Positions 12,001 through 23,402 of a stretch of 64,000 nt of DNA are shown here, one piece after another. Under the pieces are notes generated by a model. The model made no database searches. It worked only from the letters and a program-made list of their open reading frames with translations, and had not been told where the DNA came from. Position 1 is the first letter of the stretch. Each line of letters starts with the position of its first letter. The DNA comes from Gymnopilus junonius (taxonomy: Eukaryota; Basidiomycota; Agaricomycetes; Agaricales; Galerinaceae), in contig JADNYJ010000013.1 in NCBI GenBank assembly GCA_015501075.1, forward strand, positions 310,001 through 374,000, given 5' to 3'. The position numbers and the translations under genes are program-made.

Positions 12001-13577
12001 ATGCTACCACCGACTTCCACTCCAACCCATGCTTCTGGGTGGCAGCCAACGTTGAACCACCTAGGGCAGGCTTTGACGCAGCGACTAGGCAGAACAGGCT
12101 CTACCTATTTCACTTCAGAATGCATAGCTGGGCCCTTATACCCGTCGCCGAACAACCCCACCTTCAACAATGGCGAGCAGCAGGATGCTTTCGGGCTATT
12201 CGGCAACTCTCCCACCTATTCTCTCCCCAATGCTGGTCTCTTTAATTATGCTCATGACTCCAATCCACCTACCGAGAGGTCCTTAAGGCTCGGAGAAGCA
12301 ATGAACTCCTTTCAACATGCTCAAGGTAAATGCTTCATTAGCAATACTCTCGCGAGCTGTACCAATACTTATCAAAATTTCGTAGATATTTCTAACTTTA
12401 CCATCACGCCACCCAGCCTATTGAAATTTCATGACAGTGTCAATCCATTCCAATTGGACGAACAGATGGCATATGTACGAGCGCACACCTCCACCTCTAA
12501 TACTGGCACCTCATCCGAAATACAAAATCTGCGTCGTGAGGCGTTTTATGCACCAACGTCCGGAGAAGGTACTAATTATTATAACTACGAAGTTCCATCT
12601 CGTGCCTACCAGGAGCAGATTGATTTGCTATACAGCCAATCCCCACCGTCGACCAGTGGCATTGCCCAGCAGCACCCTTCCCTCTGGTACCCGCAACCAC
12701 TCTCTGCAGCACCATATAATAATATCAATGTTCCTGCTAACAACGCTCCAAAGCCTCTCATCCAACCACTGCCAATCCACCCCCCAACTACGATTTCAGG
12801 CCTTGCATTGCATCATCACCCAGGCCATTATCAGACAATGAATACACCAAGAGCTGACGGTCCCCAACACCTTCGTGAACCGAAAGAACGATATCCAGAA
12901 GGTTCCGCTTTACATCGTGGAGAAGCAGAACCCGATCAAAAAAAAACATTCTACCGGACTTTCATAACCGGTAATTCTACCAGCTCTGAAAATGATTACA
13001 TTGAGCAGGAACGCAGCAATGGCAAATCATCCGATGGAAGGTATGTATGAGTGGTTCCATTTCTCGAGAATTTGAAAGCCATGCTAACAACTAGAAGCTC
13101 GCCACAGGAGACAGGCAATGCAGGATCTGAGATGCCAGCCCAACCTCCAGAGATATATCCATCATCCGAAGGGTCGGTCATAAACCAGGAAGACGAATCA
13201 TCTCAACCATCTGGGGTAGGGTCCAAACGGAAGCACCACACAGAACCCAGTGAGTTGGTGTATTGTCAATGTCATATCAATATCTTGCTCAACCCTCCTT
13301 CACAGTGCCGGAGGTGCCAGCCCAGCCTCAACAACGCAGCAAGCGCACACGCGCATCCCTGGCATCCTCTTCACCATCCACCTCAACATCTTCGGATGCA
13401 CTGGTGCCAGCCCAAGAAAGTGTGCAGAAGAGGAAAAGGGCACCGAAAACGCCGAAAACGCTCAAGAAGAATATCGGGGGGGTGTTCAGGCAACAGACGG
13501 ACCCAAGGTATGGCAATAATAATGACCTAATCCATATGCAAAACTGATCAGTAAAATTATATAGGCACCAGGATTGA
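12001..13577 (+). CDS. paralog B2, plus arm of divergent pair, unknown function
   Basis: Exon structure matches 4901-6475: possible in-frame 60-nt intron near 12327-12386; intron after SSDGR near 13042; intron with a GTGAGT donor near 13250; last intron with a GTATGG donor near 13508; TGA stop at 13575-13577. The protein of about 440 residues has the same low-complexity body, a GSALHRGEAEP block and a basic C-terminus (SKRTRASLASSS, then VQKRKRAPKTPKTLKK, then GGVFRQQTDPRHQD). Conservation of open frames and splice sites in both plus-strand copies argues that they are real genes rather than chance ORFs. Function and family are unknown. I saw no homeodomain signature despite the mating-locus-like layout. 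Confidence 0.65.
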
Positions 13578-14295
13578 CCAGTGATATGCGTAGTTGAAGC
13601 CACGGTCCCTGCTTAACGAGGACTTTGGTGCGAGGAGACGAATGTTAGATGGAGGGAGGATGTGAGGTGGCTTTGCCCCTCGGAATAAGTATCGGATTGA
13701 TAAGCACCGTCATGGCACGGGATGCGGAGTGCCAGCTGTTCCGCTACTTCTGACCAGTCTCTTTCCTTTACGTTTATTATTCGAATTTATGCCCTCCAAC
13801 GATTTACAATACCTATCTCAGTTCTCTTCAATTTCGAGTATCTTTTATATTATACCCATTGCTGCTGCCTCACTATTCTCTCATAAAGATATTCTTTTTC
13901 TCACTGTATTATTGCATTAGATATTATTGACTATCCTGCTGACTATTAATCGTCCTCCAATATTTCAGCCAAAAAGAAGCAGACAAAAATACTGTATTGG
14001 AAATATGATAGGAAGGCCTTACTACGAGTAAGTACAGCTCAGCTGTGAAATGAAATGACGAGGCCAGCGCTCTAACAAGCTGGGGCCAACTCATGAAGTA
14101 AAACTAGGGTATCGCCTTGTCTGGAGTAAGGAAGACTGAGAGTGGTTGGCGGACGTCCTCAGTAAGGCGAACAAGGCAAGAAGAGGAGAAAAGTCGGGGA
14201 GCAGAAAATAGATGAGGATGGAAATGGGTTTCAATTGGCGAGAATGGTTGAAGCGGACATAGGATGCCCGCGTAATCATTTATCATCTATGGATG

Positions 14296-17250
14296 AGTAT
14301 AGATGGCGCGCGTTCCATATCCCTAACCATGACGCGTTCATCTGCGCGTGCGCGTTACAGCCCTCTCTTTCTTCCTTCTACACGGCGTCCTGACTCCTGA
14401 AGTAGGCATTGGTGTCGGTGAGAGAAAGATATATTGTGCTTCGGACAGATCAGATAGGCATGTACATTGAGGTTAGGAAGGGGCAGACTGGTAGCCGGTG
14501 GTGCTGGTGCGAGGAAGGAGTAGTGACAACGTGTGTTGACACAACGTTGTGGCACAAGTGAATCTAGAACAAAAAAAAAACCCTTTGGAAGAATGACTTA
14601 TATACAGTATGTGCTAGCTTCTCCTCGACATGGATACTCACTTACAATTTGAATCAGAATTCAAAGGCGGAGTAGGTAAAGTCACTGATCACAGATTCAT
14701 CAGAAGTATTTGTAGTAAAACTATAGATAAAGTAAGAAAGAATATTCAGTATAAGGAGAAAACAAAAATGGGCGGTACTGCTTGCATTGATACATAGCAT
14801 TCAAGAGCATGCGCTGAGGCTCGAGATAGTGAACTAAAAAATATAAGGGAACACCCAAAATAGGCAATAGTCGGGAAGATGAGGCTCTGACCTGAACGTC
14901 TTACATCCTCCGCGTTCAAAACCCTTAGCTCTCCGCTCCGTGATCCTTGCTCAAAAAGTCAATCTCCAGGTATAAGTACGCGTTTTCTATCTATTTTTCT
15001 CTTCAACCTGTCCTGTTATACTGATTAATTTCACTCCAAGATTCAACAATTTACAACGGACACGAGCACTAGTAGTAGTAGGACACCAGCGCCAGCGCCA
15101 CTGCCACTGTTGTGAAAGGCCATGACGATTTCTGCTTCTATCCTTTCTCGGGTCTGCATTGGCGTTACATCCCGGAGGGCCGTTAGTGTCTCGTGTGCCA
15201 TCACGAGCCATGAATATACCGAACAAGAAGCGAGATTGGGACCTCAATGATATGACGACTACCTCACTCTTGTATGCTTCCGCTCACGTTGTGCCCTGGT
15301 GCTCGTGGTGATACGAATGGGTCAGGCTCTATGATTCCTGATGTAGGCTCTGAAATATCTGCTATTGTATCCAGGTGCTTATCTCATAGCCAGATTGGAC
15401 CTCAACATTTCGCTCGAAACTGCCTTTACTGTTGGAGCCGCTTTTTAGAGACGTGTTCTACGTGACCCTCTTCTTAAACAAAGGATGCGCTGCAGTTTAT
15501 GCTGGTTGTATAGACGAAGTTTGGATGTTAGTCGAGAGTGATTTTAGTCAATATATTCTTTTGAGGTTTGTGCTTCTTTTTCACTCTAACATTTTGTATC
15601 TTATACATGCATATTTCTAGGAACGATAGTCCACAGATGCTGCACATGCTCTCTTCTGTGCTTGGCGAAGTGGTACCATCCCTGGGCCCTAATTTTGAGC
15701 ACCGCCTCAAGTTCCAAGGTGAATTTCCTCCTTATCGCCCTTCTATTATGCCCTTTCTCTTCCGCCCATCTGTCGCCCCCATTGGTGTTTAACGTTTAGG
15801 CTGGACACGACAGTGTTTCACACATGTATCCTCGCCTTCCAAACACTTTCTTTCATCCTAGTTTCACAAGCAGCTTCAAGGACCTCTGCGCCGTGCGGTC
15901 GTCCTCTCCCCCACCACGAAGAGTCAGCGGACACTGTCACCGAACCAGACTTCCACGGTCTAAAACGTTATCTTCCTCTATACCATCGCCCTCGACGCCA
16001 CCCACGCAACTTTACGGACCGCCATATCCTCTGCGACTGTCGGGAGGTACCAGAACATAAACGCGAGCGTAGTCATTCTAGAGGATTATGGTGGATGAGA
16101 TGGATCGCTCTTCTGACAGGTGGAACGCCTCTGAATGGAGGCTTGGTGATTGCACCTTGGGTCTATTTGCCTTGTGCATTATCTGGACCCGCTTCGCCTA
16201 GAATATGCCCATTCCCCTGTTTCCAATATCAGCATACCACGTTTTTCCCTCATAGCTGCACTCCCCGACTATGCCAGCTTATGTTTCCCTTTCCCCAGAC
16301 GACGAGTCGTTCACCGGTACAAACGCTAGTCCCAGTGCAAAACCGAAAGCGACCTGAGCTTGCATCAATGATGGGGATCGACATTCCATCTTTTTTTAAT
16401 TAACATCTTTTCCTGCCCGCGAGTATGTTCAATTCCAACGCCGCTTCTTCCCATGATAAAGGTGTCGCCTGTGACTATACGACTATACCCCACCACAACC
16501 ACCAGGGTCTCCGCCTGCCCTCTGGATCCCTCTTCTTCCACCCACATACACGCGACATACTGCCCATATCACCAATAACCTCAATAACGTACCACGCCCA
16601 ACTGTCCTACCTCTCCAGCCTTGCAAGAGCTCAGCCCCGCCTTCACCAACACTCCCAGCTCAGGATTCATTACCCGGTGTAGAAGGATGACAGAAATGCA
16701 TTGAAGGAATACACAGGGAGTCGGGACAGGGACAAGGATTGGAAAACACCGTGTCATTGTTCCACACACTGTATAACCGCCATGCCAAGTACGCTACACA
16801 GACAACGCGTCTGGCCTATCCTTTTCTTTCCCCCCTGCCCACTGCCCAGGCGCGGTCTAGCTTGGCTTACAGACGTGTCAGAGTTCACACCTATGGCTCC
16901 AATACTCACGTGCTCTCTAGCTTACTGCTCAGAGCTCAGGCTGACGATACAATCCGTTTGCTTCTCCCTCTATGCCCAGGATTATTCGATGGCCGCAGCT
17001 GCTCGTATCTATACTGCGATGATCTGAATTGTCGTGTTGATGAAGTCATCGCAATCCTCTTACGTATCGGCTTTCTGTGAGTCTTTTTATTGCTACCCGG
17101 AAGGCACTCACGTCACTTTCAAGTTTTTGGATGACCTATGGCAAGACAAAAAAACACTATCATACATTGTACAGGTTGACTGGTCGAGCTGCAATTAAAA
17201 TATAAGTTACTCTACAAAATATCCCGTCCGTGATCAAAAGAAACCAAATA
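14296..17250. other. 3 kb with weak or decayed ORFs
   Basis: No gene is recognised. The plus strand has a chain of short exon-like frames: about 15432-15620 (LVESDFSQYILL), about 15621-15719 (MLHMLSSVLGEVVPSLGP), 15813-16403 (with a hydrophobic phrase LGLFALCIIWT in another frame) and 16739-17080. Plausible splice sites join the first two (a 56-nt intron at about 15566-15620), so an old or decayed multi-exon gene is possible. Frames do not stay open consistently beyond that. Confidence 0.25.
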
Positions 17251-19709
17251 TCAATAAAAACCACCATAGCCTGCTCCTCTGACTGAACCTGGGAAAAATG
17301 CGGCAGGATCGCTCACGGAATTTGGCGTTCCACTCCTTCCAGAAGAAACGGCAGGCTCAGATGAATTCCAATAGAAGCTATCAGTGTCATCCACTGACAG
17401 ACCTCTTTCATTAGGTGCATGTCGAAATAATTCATCAAAAGAGGGTGTGTAATCGGAAGAGGTAGAATTGTTTGAACCTGAACGTTGATGGCCACTAGGA
17501 TGTGTATCCTGCTGTCCATTGACAAGAGCACCGGTAGTAGAAGGTAGCGGTCGGGGTTGGTCAGCAGACCCTGAACGCGAATGCGATGAATACAAACTCG
17601 AACTACTATTGCTAAATGGTCCTGAGGAAGAGACGACTGAGAATACAGGCGTTCTGGGGAAAGACGTGCCGTTGATGGACCAGGAGCATTGGCAGGCAAG
17701 GGTAATGGACGTCCTCCACTCAAGTTACGGACGGGGAGCTGTCTTGAAGGTTGGCTTGATAAAGATGGTTCAATGTTTCCTAAAGCCCTTTGCCGTACAT
17801 CTACGCTGATATCTGAGAGATCCTCCTGGATTGGAGACATGGTGCGCTCTTGTAGGAAATGATTTGACGACGGCTTTGGTGCGTTGTAAGTATTTTCTCT
17901 CCCTCTCGGAGGTACTCTCTGTGGGAGCTGGGAGGTGCGGGTGCTGGCTTGTCAGGAGGCGGAGGTAATGGGATTGGTGGACGAGGGAGAGAAAACCGTG
18001 ACTAATGTGGTTAAATAAGTTGTAATACATGGAATGTTCAAGTTGGGATTCAGATGCTCACCATTCGTAAAGTATTAGCACTTGTGGGAGATGATGTACT
18101 ATTGGAAGGAGAGATGACATTGATATGCGAGTTAACTGAGCTGCTATGTCCACTTCGTGTGCCTGAACTCGGCCCTTCGGTACTGAATTGCATACTATTC
18201 GTTCTTTCCTCGTCCGTTATAAGGTTGATGTGTTCATCTAAAGACGCAGTGAAGTGACCAGCATCGCTCAGTTCCAAAGCTCCTCTGCTTCATCGTTAGT
18301 CCTGACAGTATGAAGTTCTTCTGTGGTGGTGGCAAAAGTCGACCTCTTGGACGATGACGCATCCGTGGACTGGTCAATTCTAAATCCTTTGTGAGGTACC
18401 TTCTCTGTTACACGGACCGGGCCTCGTCTGAACAGGTTTGGAACATGGATGCGAGAAGACTTGGACAGAGACCATTTTCCATTTGGTGTTGGGGAAGATG
18501 AATCAAATTTAGGATCGGAGCGGGTCCTAACGGGTGCTATGGGTGGCACTTGGAAGGCAGCTTGAGCCTCTGCGCTGAAGGGGTAGTCCCGAGGAGCCTC
18601 GTCTCGCACAAAAGGTCGTCCTTTTGCTAATTCTGGATTGGGCAACGTATGCGCCGTTTCGACAGGAAAAGGCACAGGTTCGTAGAGATTTCCACTGTCT
18701 TTTAAGATTGAGGGTGCAGGCTCTGAAGGTTCGATCTCCCAGTCCTCCGATTGATGGACTACGCTCCTGACACGAGGAGTGCGACCGAAGGACACTCTGG
18801 GAAGCTGTCGCTGGCGAAGGGTCATGGCAATGACGGTCAAGACGATAGCCGCAATGGCTGATATTACGGGAAGTATGATTTGGAATACGGACCAATGTTG
18901 ATGATGAGATGTTGGAAGTGCGACTGATTTAGGGAGGAATAAATTATAGGTCAAGCGCCAGCTATAGTAAAAAGAAAATGCTTACGGGCCACCGCCTGCT
19001 GTATGTCAAACGAGGCGTTACCAGGTACTGCTAGAGAGGCCCATTTCGGGTAGCCGGTGGATTCCATGTCTGCGCTCCCATCCAAGTCGATAGACCTGTT
19101 GGTGCATGTTGCTAGCCATGAGCTATAAACAGGAAGGGTATTGTTGCCACTTGAATACGAGCATGCAGACCAGATGTTGAAAAAAACTTTGTTACTTGAA
19201 TGCTCTCAGTCATCACCGCAGCAGGACTATCCAGAGCAACGTACTCACCATGTGCAAAGGGTTGGGATCGGAGTCTCATCTAAGCAACGGTCATGGATTA
19301 GTAAAGATTGCATCATAGACATTTGACATGGAATCGTACTCAAAGGTGACGGAGGAGAACTACATTTAGCAAGGATCGCATCCCTCATGTCGCATGAAGT
19401 CTGATTGTCGGGTCCAGTCAACTGTATGGCAACATTAGAGCTAATTGTAACTCTGAATGAAAGCCACATACCGTATCATATCTCCCAGCCTAGGAAAGGC
19501 ACAAGGATGAGAATATAAGAAACGTCAGTAGAAGAAGAAAGGGCATTTACTGAAAAAGGCGTACCTGATCTTGCCCATGGACCAATTTGAATATGCCTGT
19601 GAGTACTATCACAGAGGCATGCAAGCTCCGCCCCAGGACCGCGCTGAGCATCACATATAAGGGAGTGTGGCAATAGTTGAGTAGTTATAGTGGTAGGAAG
19701 AGTGAGCAT
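17251..19709 (-). CDS. single-pass membrane protein with cysteine-containing ectodomain
   Basis: Multi-exon minus-strand gene. N-terminal exons (about 19709-19030) carry NQTSCDMRDAIL and then SACSYSSGNNTLPVYSSW with LATCTN, resembling the ectodomain of a family expanded in agarics. A transmembrane segment follows (about 18905-18840, FQIILPVISAIAAIVLTVIA), ended by RQRQ, then a long Ser/Pro-rich cytoplasmic tail. An apparent frame break near 18280 is solved by a 59-nt intron containing CTAACG before GAAGCAG. Another intron (60 nt, GTGAGC to ATTAG) follows LRM. Two further frame changes, near 17900 and 17620, I could not splice cleanly, so the tail may contain indels. The last frame ends in GAGYGGFY with a stop at 17251. 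The signal peptide and start were not found. Likely surface or secretory pathway; ligand unknown. Confidence 0.55.
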
Positions 19710-22313
19710 TCAACCCGACAGCGACAGTGGACCTGGTACGGATTTCTATGGAAGTTGGGTGCAAGTGATCTTGGACGGTCGATCGGGTGTGCAATGTTCC
19801 GTGGCCGTGCGTGGTAGACGAGAAGAGAGAATTTCTCACTGCAGTGCTATTAGTAGCAGGGCATCTTCGGATTGCAGATGGCATCTGTCATTGATAACTG
19901 TGGTTACTTGTGTATACACATCACATTGGCATCTGACCACGGTCCCGTCGGGACAATGCGCCGTAATTAACTGCCTCCGAACCATTCGGAACGTTAATGA
20001 AGTCGGAAGTCCTTAAGATTGTGGTCCGCGCCCTTTACAAAGGGCAGAACTATGCAAGAGAGGAAGAGCTCAATTGGAACCTGGTAAATGGAGAAGTTGG
20101 AGTGTGTTTGGATCCCAGCCGGCATCTCTGAAAAATTCGCGAGACCAAGATACCTGGAGATCCAGGGGTTTCAATCACTTATGATGATGATGATTGGGGA
20201 AACCTAGGCACAGCTGCTGGTGCATGATGAAGAAGAAATTTTGAAAGCTGTTCGAATTTTATATCAGTACGTAAAGCAATCACAACAGAAACACTTCTTC
20301 AACTCGAATGACGAAAAGATATTGGCAAACGAAGTTAAGCAACAAGATGAATCATATAAGCCTTGAAACGTTGTCATGTTCACAACCAATTTGAATGATA
20401 TTTACTGATCATGGTTGGCATTTTGGAAACCGGTCCCCAAGTGCAACGTCGTCTTGACTCCTCAACCAAATAGAATAACCTGAATAATAAAGCAACGCCA
20501 AAATACCATGCGGACCATGTCCATCAGAAACGAGAACCTACTCAGCTCAACGAGGTGCGAGGCCTGACTGCAGCATAATAGATCGACGTGTTGGGTGTCA
20601 ACCCCGTCTTCGCTGTTTCTATCATTCTTCTGCTTTCTTCTGGCGGAACCTAGACAGAAACAGCGTGTATAACATCATAACATCATAGAACTCGCAATGT
20701 ATTCTTACCAACAGCATTGTTTAATTTTGCAGCATATTATCAGCACTCGAATGACGTTTTCCAAATGCGTTACACGATGACTGAATAGTAAGATCTAAGA
20801 AGAATTACGTAGTTAGTCATGCATCCGACTAGAGTAGGGCTGAAAATACTACATGCTTTTGAAGGATCATTGAGCAAAGCAGTCGGTGGCAATGACGATG
20901 ATCGTGATGAACTGGCAATTTCCTGTTGACGGGGCATAGTGGAATTAGATGGGCCATGTCGTGTCGAATGCACTAATTCATCAGAATCAAACCCAGAAAC
21001 AAATTTCGATACCAGGTCAGAAAGACAGCCTTCAAGAATTACGACGGGCCCTAGCGGTTCAAAGGTGGTATGACCAACTACTTGGAACACCGAAGTTACA
21101 TCAGGGACTGAACATAGAATAGTAAGTATTTTCTCAAAGACGTGACAAGTCCGTGCAATCCGCATTCAGGTCACCGTCAGACGCGGAATGAGTGAATGCG
21201 CAAGATACTTTCCGATCTGACTTGAAGGAATGACTTTGTGATCAGCCATCTTCGTTTTGTCTGATAAAAGCGGCATAATTTTATACCACGATATTTTATA
21301 GCGGAAAGGGCTGTGCGCCTAGGGTACTTACGACATACAGGGACCAGATGAAAGGGCAGTGAACATGAGGACGCAGCCGATTAAGATGGCCTCCACCGGA
21401 ATTTACATCTCGCATCAGTCTGTGTGAGCCAGTCTGTGTGAGCCAGGACTGAAATATTAATAAATTCTGTCTAGCAAAAACACATTAGGCAGGCACGTAC
21501 CGTGGACTGCTCGTCGAAGAACATCCTATTCAATTAGGCTGAAACCTGCGAAACTGTAATGTGCACGTGGGAATTAGAACAATTGTGAGCACAAGTTTAG
21601 CATTGGGAGCTAGTTCACTCATACTGCACCCAATACTAGGCCGTACCTGGCATTTGCACGAGCTCGAAGAAACCGCGTGAGGCTAAGGGGATGACGCCAA
21701 AGGTCAATATTTGGTACGACGTGCAGCCGTATCCTCATGCTAAGTAGTTGCACGATCGCTCATATAGAGTCGGGACCAGGAAACACTGGGAGTGGATGGT
21801 GCATTTTCGAGGAGCAATGCTTCCGTGCTTGATGCAGAACCTAAGAGGTCAGATTGCAGTTCACAGGCCGTACTTGTCAAGGCACCCAAAGGGGAATAGA
21901 ACGGTATTAATATTCAAAGGAGATGGTTGAGTAGTAATTCCTATAGGTAACTGATTCCAGTAAGTCGAGAGAGAAAGGCTTTCAGGTTTTGTGGTTGTTC
22001 ACGTACCGACTGCCAGCTATGTATATTCGCACCTTGTACCTCCTCTGTGGCAGACCAAAACCTTTAAAGACGCGTCAGAAAAACTGTTGCATGGGAAATG
22101 CATCCTGCTGCTGTCTGGATTGTTAACTCGTTGGTGTCGGGGCACAGAGCATGGAAGAATAGCATCAGCCTGATCATAGTTGATGCACTCAAGGTCGTAA
22201 GTGCTGAACCCAGTCGATGAACAATGCATGGAGGGAGCAGCAGGCGTTGGTCGACGGAGTTTTTCCAGCCGCGACGCGTTTGTTTTTGTTTGTTTTCCAC
22301 AGCCACTGGCCCC
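19710..22313. other. 2.6 kb without a supportable gene
   Basis: The upstream exon(s) of the membrane protein gene may reach about 19884. Beyond that, the only frame of note is a minus-strand ORF at 20770-21165 (131 codons, FEKILTILCSVPDVTSVFQV near its start, Ser-rich middle), which I do not recognise. A short direct repeat (TCTGTGTGAGCCAG, twice at about 21418-21445) is present. No RNA gene was seen. Confidence 0.3.
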
Positions 22314-22321
22314 GATTCCTG

Positions 22322-23102
22322 CAAGGGGTATGCCGGAAATTGCCGAGTGACATGACCTTGGGGGGGAGGGTGGGGGCCGGGAGGCCTTAACTGAATTTTT
22401 TTCTTTCAAATATATAATGATTTTTACTTGATTTAAAGCATTGTAAAGCATGTACTAGTGTAGAGACACTATCAGAACAGTTTCTAAGCCTTCGTTGATG
22501 TGAGCGGACCACATTCTGAGCACCTGGACCATTGAATGATATTTTTGTCACATGAATGATCACACTTTCGGGGTATAAAGCCGTGATCAACGAAGAAATT
22601 TCCTTATGAAGACCATCTGAACATGGTCCCTTCTGCCTAGCGATTCGATTCGAAGTCCAGTACTCATCGCTTTAGAAAATGAGAACAAATAAACAGGTAT
22701 GTTTAATATTTATCAATGCTGAAATATATTTTTAATGTGTTTGAAGCACCAGAGAACAGTGATCAACAATGATTGGCCTTCCCAGGAGGTGAGAGTCCTG
22801 TCGATGAATTGGAACTACTTCATTGTGATCACACAGGATGCTATTTAACATTCAAATTTGACTACTTAAATTTGACTTACATATATTCTGATGATTTTCA
22901 CAACTTCAGTATCATTTATCTTGGTAAGGATGCATTAATAGGGCAGATAAACCCAATTTTGTGATAATAAGTCCCGAAAAAACCCAAAATTCAATCATAT
23001 TTGACGAAAATTCAGTGGTCAGGGGAGGGGGGGGGTGGTCTGAGAGCCCTTAAGTGAAAAAAAGAAGGTCATGTCACAGGAATTTTTTTTGCATACCCCT
23101 TG
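22322..23102. mobile_element. hAT-like miniature transposon (781 bp) with 8-bp TSD
   Basis: The ends are CAAGGGGTATGC and its exact reverse complement. The inverted similarity continues for about 38 bp to GTGACATGACCTT on both sides. The element is flanked by a perfect 8-bp direct repeat GATTCCTG at 22314-22321 and 23103-23110. An 8-bp target duplication and short TIRs are typical of the hAT superfamily. The interior is A/T-rich with no transposase, so it is non-autonomous. Both ends also carry long G runs on the plus strand (22360-22381 and 23022-23038). Confidence 0.8.
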
Positions 23103-23402
23103 GATTCCTGACCAAGATGTTATTGCAAAGCTTTGCAGTCATCCCAGAAGAAACAGAGAAAAATAAATTCATAACATGTGGTACACGTATGCGATACAAA
23201 TACAATGCGTACTCAGTACCCTGCTATAGACGTGACTTGGAGAATACGAACGGGGAATGGGTAGCCCGGATAATAATTAATAAGACCAAGTGGGCTGGGA
23301 TGGATCGGGGATGGGGTGGCTTTTCATAGCAGGGAGGGTAAAAACGTGAAGACAGGTGGAGAGATCTGTCTGCCTCGGTTGGACTATACAATATCCAACC
23401 CT

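Larger units (their letters stand above)
9185..14295. repeat. segmental tandem duplication, unit 2
   Basis: Second copy of the divergent gene pair, in direct orientation to 2540-7605. The left margin is the block around GGACAAAAACTG...AAGTAAACTATTTATGAA (9190-9280), matching about 2545-2635. The right margin is the block around GGGTTTCAATTGGCGAGA (14226 onward), matching 7533 onward. Both arms look coding here, making unit 2 the more complete copy of the pair. Confidence 0.85.

Noticed and set aside
2540..14295. Mating-type A (HD1/HD2 homeodomain) locus, suggested by repeated divergent gene pairs
   Set aside because: None of the four products shows the homeodomain recognition-helix motif (WFxNxR) in any frame I read, and the usual flanking marker genes are not present. 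Only the layout is similar.
15813..16403. 196-codon plus-strand ORF as a secreted protein
   Set aside because: Another frame in the same interval has the more protein-like segments, and upstream exons splice into that other frame; the interval is better left as decayed or uncertain.
18260..18290. Frameshift in the membrane-protein gene at the stop after EEAEELWN
   Set aside because: A 59-nt intron (GTCGAC to GAAGCAG with CTAACG before the acceptor) joins both frames in phase, so no mutation is needed here.
22641..22670. tRNA B-box-like GATTCGATTCGAAG
   Set aside because: No matching A box, anticodon stem or acceptor stem could be built around it.
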